From UBA1801 sp035353395 (GTDB lineage Bacteria > Acidobacteriota > Holophagae > Holophagales > Holophagaceae): DNA of 38,499 bases. A model generated the notes under the pieces. That model ran no database searches. It was not told the origin of the DNA and worked only from the letters and a program-made list of their open reading frames with translations. The first letter of the stretch is position 1; the number at the start of each line of letters is the position of its first letter. Shown here in pieces: positions 32,863-38,499 of the stretch. Location of the stretch: NCBI GenBank assembly GCA_035353395.1, contig DAOPZL010000025.1, positions 1 through 38,499 on the forward strand, in the 5' to 3' direction. Position numbers and translations under genes: made by a program.

Positions 32863-34317
32863 CTACAGGGCCATGATGGAGACGGCCTTCTGCAGTTCCT
32901 CGGGTGTGAAGGCCGTGAAGCCCAGCCTGGTGGCCGCCAGTTCCCTCTGCCCCAGGTCGAAGTAGTTCCCCGGCCGGAGCTTCAGGCCCTTGAAACGACA
33001 GGCCCTCAGCCAGCCGTCGAAGGCGTCGGGATCCGCGAAGGCGTGGATCCCGCGGAGCCACAGCGCCATGCCCCCGGCGGCCGGTTCGAAATCCACGACC
33101 TCTCCCAGGCTGTGGCGCAGGGCGTCCTCCAGCGCGTCCCGGCGCTCCTGGACCGCCTTGCGGACCTTGCGGAGGTGGCGCAGGATCTCGCCGTCCAGGA
33201 AGAGTTCCGAGAGGGCCCATTCCAGCATGGGGTCTCCCTGCCAGTCCATGCGCTGCCTGACCTTGGCCATGGGATCCGCCAGGTGTTCGGGCACCGCGAG
33301 GAAGCTGACCCGGACCCCGGGCGCCAGCAGGCGCGAGAGGCTCCCGGCGTAGAAGACCTGCCCCTGGTTGCCGGAGGCCAGGGGACGCGGAGGACTGCCC
33401 GGGCCCGGCAGATAGTCGAACTCCGGATCCAGTTCCAGGATAGGGAACCGGTGCTGCCGCGAAAGTTCCAGGATCCGGCTCCGGCGCCCGGCCGCGAGCT
33501 GGACGCCCGTGGGGTAGTGGCACTGGGGCGAAAGCACCAGCAGCTGGAGGGAGCCCTGCCCGAGCAGGGCCTCGAGGGCTTCGGGACGGACGCCCTCGCG
33601 GTCCACGGGCAGCGGGTGCAGGGTCGCGGCGGATACCTGCTGCAGGGTCTCCCAGACCATCCGGTTGCCCGGATTCTCCACCGCCACGTTCCCGCCGCGG
33701 GGCCCCAGGAGGGTCTGGGCCACCAGGCTGATCGCCATGGAGGTGCTGCGCAGGACCAGGATCTGGCCAGGCTTCAGGATCATGCCCCGCTGAGCGGCCA
33801 GATGGGCGGCCAGCACCTCGCGGAGGCGGTGGTGGCCCTTGAAGTCGCCGGCGCTCAAAAGCTCCGTGCCCTTGAGGTTCAGGGCCCGGTGGTAGGCCTT
33901 GACCAGGGCTTCGGCGGGCGCACACCTCGCGTCCGCCACGCCGTCCGAAAGATCCATCGTGATGTTCTGGGTACTGGTGATCGAAGCCAGGTTCTCCGGG
34001 AACTCGAAGCCGGGCTCCGCCGCGGGGCTCGCTTCCCGGGCCCCCTTCACGGCGATGGTCGGCAGGGGATCGCTGATGAAGAAGCCGCTGCGCGGGAGGG
34101 ACCGCACCCAGCCCTGGGCCTCGAGTTCCCGCATGGCGGCCAGGACCGTGTTGGGATGGACGGTGAGGGACTTGGCCAGTTCCCGGATCCCGGGCAGCCT
34201 GCCCCCCGGCTTCAGGCAGCCGCTCAGGATGGATTCGATGATCCTGTCCGCCACCTGGCGATAGAGGGGACCCTTCCCGCCGGGTTCCAGGGCCAGATTG
34301 AGTTCAACCGGGTGCAT
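32863..34317 (-). CDS. MocR-type GntR regulator with a degenerate aminotransferase domain (PLP lysine replaced by Arg)
   Basis: A 484-aa protein. A GntR-type winged helix (about 12-78, LPGIRELAKSLTVHPNTVLAAMRELEAQGW) precedes an aminotransferase-I-like domain (about 120-480). In this family the PLP Schiff-base lysine sits in a G-(T/S)-(F/L)-S-K context; here the stretch is AGSLSRLLAPG and the position is Arg329 (codon CGC, 33331-33333). The usual EDDYD region is reduced to ELDPEFDY. So covalent PLP binding should be lost and the effector is unknown. Its own regulon is not evident. The ATG at 34317 lies 24 bp beyond the miaB stop, on the same strand, so both may be in one transcript. Confidence 0.9.
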   Translation of the reverse strand: MHPVELNLALEPGGKGPLYRQVADRIIESILSGCLKPGGRLPGIRELAKSLTVHPNTVLAAMRELEAQGWVRSLPRSGFFISDPLPTIAVKGAREASPAAEPGFEFPENLASITSTQNITMDLSDGVADARCAPAEALVKAYHRALNLKGTELLSAGDFKGHHRLREVLAAHLAAQRGMILKPGQILVLRSTSMAISLVAQTLLGPRGGNVAVENPGNRMVWETLQQVSAATLHPLPVDREGVRPEALEALLGQGSLQLLVLSPQCHYPTGVQLAAGRRSRILELSRQHRFPILELDPEFDYLPGPGSPPRPLASGNQGQVFYAGSLSRLLAPGVRVSFLAVPEHLADPMAKVRQRMDWQGDPMLEWALSELFLDGEILRHLRKVRKAVQERRDALEDALRHSLGEVVDFEPAAGGMALWLRGIHAFADPDAFDGWLRACRFKGLKLRPGNYFDLGQRELAATRLGFTAFTPEELQKAVSIMAL

Positions 34318-34341
34318 GTCGGGTTTCGAAGGGCGAGGCGG

Positions 34342-35691
34342 TCATTCCGCGACCGGAGGATGCAGCAAGGATAGCGCATCCGGTCGGGAAACCAGTTCCG
34401 CCCGGAGGAAATGGGGTCCGGCGTCCGTGATCCTGACGTCCACCAGCTCGCCGAAGGGCAGCACGACCCCCTCCGGCGCGGCCAGGTACACGTTCTGCCA
34501 CTCGCCCGTCCGGGCCAGCCAGCGGCCGCCTTCCGCGGGGCCACGGCTCTCGATCCTGGCCCTGGCGACGCGTCCCACCATGCGGCGGTGGCTCTGCAGG
34601 GTCAGTTCCGTCTGCCTGGCCTGCAGGCGGGCCAGGCGCTCGGACTTCACCGCCGCCGGGATGGCGTCCTGGTAGCGCAGCGCGGGGGTTCCCGGACGGG
34701 GGGAATAGACGAAGCTGAAGGAGGCGTCGAAGCCCACGCGGTCCAGGATCCGCATGGTGTCCTCGAAATCCTCGTCCGATTCGTCCGGAAACCCCACGAT
34801 GAAGTCCGTGGACAGGCAGATCCGGCCGCGGGCTTCCCCCAGGTAGCCCACGCGCTCCAGGTAGTCCGCGGTCGTGTAGTGGCGCCCCATCCTCCGCAGG
34901 ATCCTGTCGCTCCCGCTCTGGATCGGCAGATGCAGGAAGGGCGCGATCTTGGGGTTCGTCACCAGGACCCTGGCGAGCTCCCTCGTGAAGTTCATGGGGT
35001 GGCTGGTCGTGAACCGGATCCACTCCAGCCCCTCGATCCCGGACACGCGCTCCAGCAGTTCCGCGAAGGAGCAGCCTCCCGCGTAGCTGTTGACGTTCTG
35101 GCCCAGGAGCTCCACTTCCCGGAACCCCTGCCGGACCAGGCCCTCGACTTCGCCCAGCACGTCCGCCGCCGGGCGGTGGCGCTCCGGACCCCGGGTCGTG
35201 GGCACCACGCAGTACGTGCAGGCATGGTCGCAGCCCTCGATGATCGTCACGAAGGCCTTGGCCAGGGGATGGCGCCGGGCGAGCTCCGCTGGGAAAAGGT
35301 GGTTGTCGGGATGTTGCCGGACATCGATCGCGTGCCTCCTGCCCGCCAGGACCTCCCGCACCAGCCGCGGCAGCTGCTGCACCGCCATGGTCCCCAGCAC
35401 GAAGTCGACCTGGGGGGCCCGCCGGAACAGGACCTCCTTCTCCTGCTGCGCCAGGCAGCCCGCCACTCCGATCAGGAGCGGCCGCCGTTCTTTCTCCTCC
35501 CGCAGCCGCCCAAGTTCCGAATAGACCTTCTGCACCGCCTTTTCGCGGATGGAACAGGTGTTCAGCAGCACCAGCTCTGCCTCCGCGACGGACTCCACCG
35601 GTTCGTGTCCTTCCCGGGCCAGGAGCCCCGACAGCTTCTCGCTGTCGTGGTCGTTCATCTGGCATCCCCAGGTCTCGATATGGAACTTCAT
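34342..35691 (-). CDS. miaB: tRNA-2-methylthio-N6-dimethylallyladenosine synthase MiaB
   Basis: A 449-aa radical SAM methylthiotransferase acting on A37 of tRNAs reading UNN codons. The N-terminal cluster uses Cys10 (TWGCQMN), Cys46 and Cys79; the radical SAM cluster is Cys154, Cys158 and Cys161 (CDHACTYC). The C-terminal TRAM-like domain is present (ARIESRGPAEGG onward). The ATG at 35691 gives the typical MKFHIETWGCQMN start; an upstream extension of 36 codons is rich in basic residues and crosses the repeat region, so it is rejected. Confidence 0.96.
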   Translation of the reverse strand: MKFHIETWGCQMNDHDSEKLSGLLAREGHEPVESVAEAELVLLNTCSIREKAVQKVYSELGRLREEKERRPLLIGVAGCLAQQEKEVLFRRAPQVDFVLGTMAVQQLPRLVREVLAGRRHAIDVRQHPDNHLFPAELARRHPLAKAFVTIIEGCDHACTYCVVPTTRGPERHRPAADVLGEVEGLVRQGFREVELLGQNVNSYAGGCSFAELLERVSGIEGLEWIRFTTSHPMNFTRELARVLVTNPKIAPFLHLPIQSGSDRILRRMGRHYTTADYLERVGYLGEARGRICLSTDFIVGFPDESDEDFEDTMRILDRVGFDASFSFVYSPRPGTPALRYQDAIPAAVKSERLARLQARQTELTLQSHRRMVGRVARARIESRGPAEGGRWLARTGEWQNVYLAAPEGVVLPFGELVDVRITDAGPHFLRAELVSRPDALSLLHPPVAE

Positions 35692-35747
35692 CCCGCCTTG
35701 ACCATCCTTCCCGACTCGGCTCAGTTCATCCGAAAAACCGCATTTGG

Positions 35748-35795
35748 AACCGCGAATGACGCGAAGACGCGCTGCGCGCTTGCGCGAATGAAAAG
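35748..35795. repeat. Second CGAAGACGCGC-type repeat
   Basis: CGAAGACGCGC (35762-35772) is shared with 10123-10133 and is followed by further GCGCGC-rich blocks able to fold on themselves. The gap 35692-35886 between miaB and the permease gene holds nothing else recognisable. Confidence 0.5.
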
Positions 35796-35886
35796 CCATG
35801 GTCGCACGAATGGATCCTGGATGCCTTGCGCGTTCGGCCGGATGCCCGTTCTGACAGTCTACCGGCGCGTGGGACCGCCGGACGGG

Positions 35887-37479
35887 TCAGTCGTCCAGGT
35901 CCAGGCCAACCTTGGGTGCGTCCAGGGCCATCACGTCCTGCTTGAGCCAGACCAGCATGGCCAGCCCGGGCACGGCCATGACCGCGGAGAGGATGAAGAA
36001 CATGGGCCAGCCCATGGTTTCCGTGAGCACGCCCGAGAAGGGGCCGACCCAGACTCGTCCCACCGCCGAGAGCGCGGAAAGGAGGGCGTACTGGGTGGCC
36101 GTGAACCGCTGGTTGCAAAGGGCCATCAGGAAGGCCACGAGGGCCGCGGTGCCCATGCCCCCCGTGATGTTCTCGAGGGCCACCACGGATATCAACTGGT
36201 AGTCGATCTGGGCGGCCTCCTTGAGCATCACGATCCCCCAGTCGAAGGCCGGCAGCGAGAAGCTCCCCCAGGCCCCCTTGGTGGAGACGGCCACGAGCCA
36301 GAAGCCGAAGTTGGAGACGAGCTGCAGGAAGCCGAACCAGAGCATGGCCCGGTAAAGGCCGATGCGGATCATCAGCGCGCCGCCGATGAGGGCGCCGCCG
36401 ATGGTCAGCCAGATGCCGAGCATCTTGTTGACGAAGCCCACTTCCGCCGACGAGAACCCGACGGCCTGGAGCAGGAAGGGCGTGAGCAGGGCGCCCGCGA
36501 AGGCATCCCCCAGCTTGTACAGGATGATCAGGAGCAGGAAGGTCCCGGCCCGGTTCTGGGAGAAGTAGCTCTCCATGGAGCGGTTCAGGGTCTCGAAGCG
36601 CGCGAGTTTCGTGGCCCACCATCCCAGAGGGAGGGTGATGACGATCCCGGTCAGCAGGCTGGCCAGATCGGCCCACTTCTGGTGGGTCGCGACCGTCTGG
36701 ACCTGGAACACCCGGTCCATCAAGGGCTGCACTCCCCAGTTGGTGAGCGAGTAGCCGAGCGCGACCGAGGCCACGAGCGCGAAGAAGCCGACCAGGTCCC
36801 GCGAGGCATGGGTCTTCGGAGCCTTCAGGTGCTTCGGGAGTTTCGGCAGCAGCAGCAGCGAAGCCACGGCGATCCCGACCATGATCATGGCCATGATCTG
36901 GTAGATGTAGCTCCAGCTCCAGCCGCGGCCCTTTTCCAGGTCCGCCCACACGAAGGCGAGACCGCCGGAGACGAACATGGCCAGCCGGTAGCCGAGGACG
37001 GCCAGGGAGGCGCCCAGGCCGCGTTCCTTGGGCGACAGGACGTCCGTGCGGTAGGCGTCGATCACTACGTCCTGGGAGGCGGACAGGAAGGCCACCAGCA
37101 CGGCCACGAGGGCGAAGGCTTTCGCGTTCCCCGACGGGGAGATCCCTGAGATCCACCACAGCGCCCCGGCGATCGCGAGCTGCGTGAACGTCAGCCAGCC
37201 CCTGCGCCGGCCGAGGAAGGGCGGCTCGAAACGGTCCATGAGCGGCGCCCAGACGAACTTGAAGGTGTAGGGGACCCCGACCAGGCCGAAGAAGCCGATG
37301 GTGGCGATGGTGACCTTGTCCGCGACCAGCCAGGCCTGCATGGCCGTCCCCGTCAGCGCCAGCGGCAGCCCCGAGGCGAACCCGAGCAGCAGGACGGCGG
37401 AATAGCGCCACAAGGAGAGAAAGACTGACGGCAGGGGAGAACCGGACTCTCGTCCTTCAGCGATCACGTCGACATCCAT
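35887..37479 (-). CDS. AmpG-family muropeptide/MFS permease
   Basis: A 530-aa membrane protein with about 12-14 hydrophobic segments. The N-terminal motifs (FASGLPLALTGTAMQAWL, VGVPYTFKFVWAPLMDR, SASQDVVIDAYRTDVL) match the AmpG family, which imports GlcNAc-anhydroMurNAc peptides from the periplasm for cell-wall recycling. The middle loop (about 210-330) is longer than in many members. The ATG at 37479 has GGAG eight bases upstream; ATGs at 37506 and 37518 are also in frame, the latter touching the groEL terminator. It lies just downstream of groEL, so read-through may contribute to its expression. Confidence 0.9.
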   Translation of the reverse strand: MDVDVIAEGRESGSPLPSVFLSLWRYSAVLLLGFASGLPLALTGTAMQAWLVADKVTIATIGFFGLVGVPYTFKFVWAPLMDRFEPPFLGRRRGWLTFTQLAIAGALWWISGISPSGNAKAFALVAVLVAFLSASQDVVIDAYRTDVLSPKERGLGASLAVLGYRLAMFVSGGLAFVWADLEKGRGWSWSYIYQIMAMIMVGIAVASLLLLPKLPKHLKAPKTHASRDLVGFFALVASVALGYSLTNWGVQPLMDRVFQVQTVATHQKWADLASLLTGIVITLPLGWWATKLARFETLNRSMESYFSQNRAGTFLLLIILYKLGDAFAGALLTPFLLQAVGFSSAEVGFVNKMLGIWLTIGGALIGGALMIRIGLYRAMLWFGFLQLVSNFGFWLVAVSTKGAWGSFSLPAFDWGIVMLKEAAQIDYQLISVVALENITGGMGTAALVAFLMALCNQRFTATQYALLSALSAVGRVWVGPFSGVLTETMGWPMFFILSAVMAVPGLAMLVWLKQDVMALDAPKVGLDLDD

Positions 37480-37520
37480 CGATCCAGCTCCAGGCAGGGC
37501 TCCCATAAAATGTCTCATGA

Positions 37521-37546
37521 AAAAGGCCCCGCGAACGGGGCCTTTT
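37521..37546 (-). terminator. Terminator downstream of groEL
   Basis: AAAAGGCCCCG and CGGGGCCTTTT form a perfect 11-bp stem with a 4-nt loop, 18 bp beyond the groEL stop; the stem-base A/T pairs plus one more T give a short U run on the minus strand. Confidence 0.85.
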
Positions 37547-37563
37547 CCGGATGTCGACAGGAA

Positions 37564-38499
<936 letters not shown>

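Noticed and set aside
35692..35799. N-terminal extension of MiaB
   Set aside because: The stretch crosses an intergenic repeat, is rich in basic residues, and the family start at 35691 is clear.

Overview
The window is a high-GC stretch (coding regions rich in G/C-ending codons) of a Gram-negative-type bacterial chromosome. The gene content fits Acidobacteriota, most likely class Holophagae: a transmembrane PASTA-less Ser/Thr kinase with a beta-propeller sensor, a PilT-family ATPase, an EF-G-like paralogue, YajQ, AmpG, a dockerin-bearing subtilase and a GroEL with a Gly-Gly-Met tail. The lineage is an inference from style and content; no rRNA gene is present to confirm it.

Layout. 1-250: tail of an unknown gene and a palindromic repeat. 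251-4555: Ser/Thr kinase divergent from a PilT-like ATPase. 4565-6741 (minus): polyprenyl diphosphate synthase, YajQ and a Nudix hydrolase. 6849-7472: a small lipoprotein. 7610-8830: an AT-rich island with a putative NlpC/P60-like amidase overlapping a secreted partner (effector-immunity style). 9036-11368 (minus): kbl-tdh, the threonine-to-glycine pathway. 11467-12940: an asparagine-rich leader peptide, a strong terminator and a gene for an AsnRS-like catalytic core. 13035-16569: guaA and hutH, separated by a 0.5 kb structured AT-rich spacer. 16629-20606 (minus): a secreted S8 protease ending in a dockerin repeat, followed at once by a lipoprotein that may be its cohesin-like anchor; a 100-N gap here is flanked by an identical 55-bp duplication. 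20845-25106: HD-domain protein, soluble histidine kinase and HEAT-repeat protein. 25309-31464: EF-G-like GTPase, CinA, PlsY-GpsA, PEBP-like protein and pentapeptide-repeat protein. 31467-35691 (minus): a secreted Ig-like-domain protein, a MocR-type regulator and MiaB. 35887-38499 (minus): AmpG-like permease and the 3' part of groEL.

Most genes are housekeeping. Three loci stand out. First, the asparagine attenuator upstream of 11696: a leader peptide with five Asn codons among six consecutive codons, a 9-bp antiterminator pairing and a textbook terminator. Second, the dockerin protease plus lipoprotein operon. Third, the low-GC amidase/immunity-like pair. A fourth oddity is the MocR-type regulator at 32863-34317, whose PLP-binding lysine is replaced by arginine.

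Functional links: kbl and tdh convert threonine to glycine and acetyl-CoA; plsY and gpsA supply and acylate glycerol-3-phosphate for phospholipids; AmpG recycles muropeptides. Function calls rest on motif recognition by eye; no database search was run.
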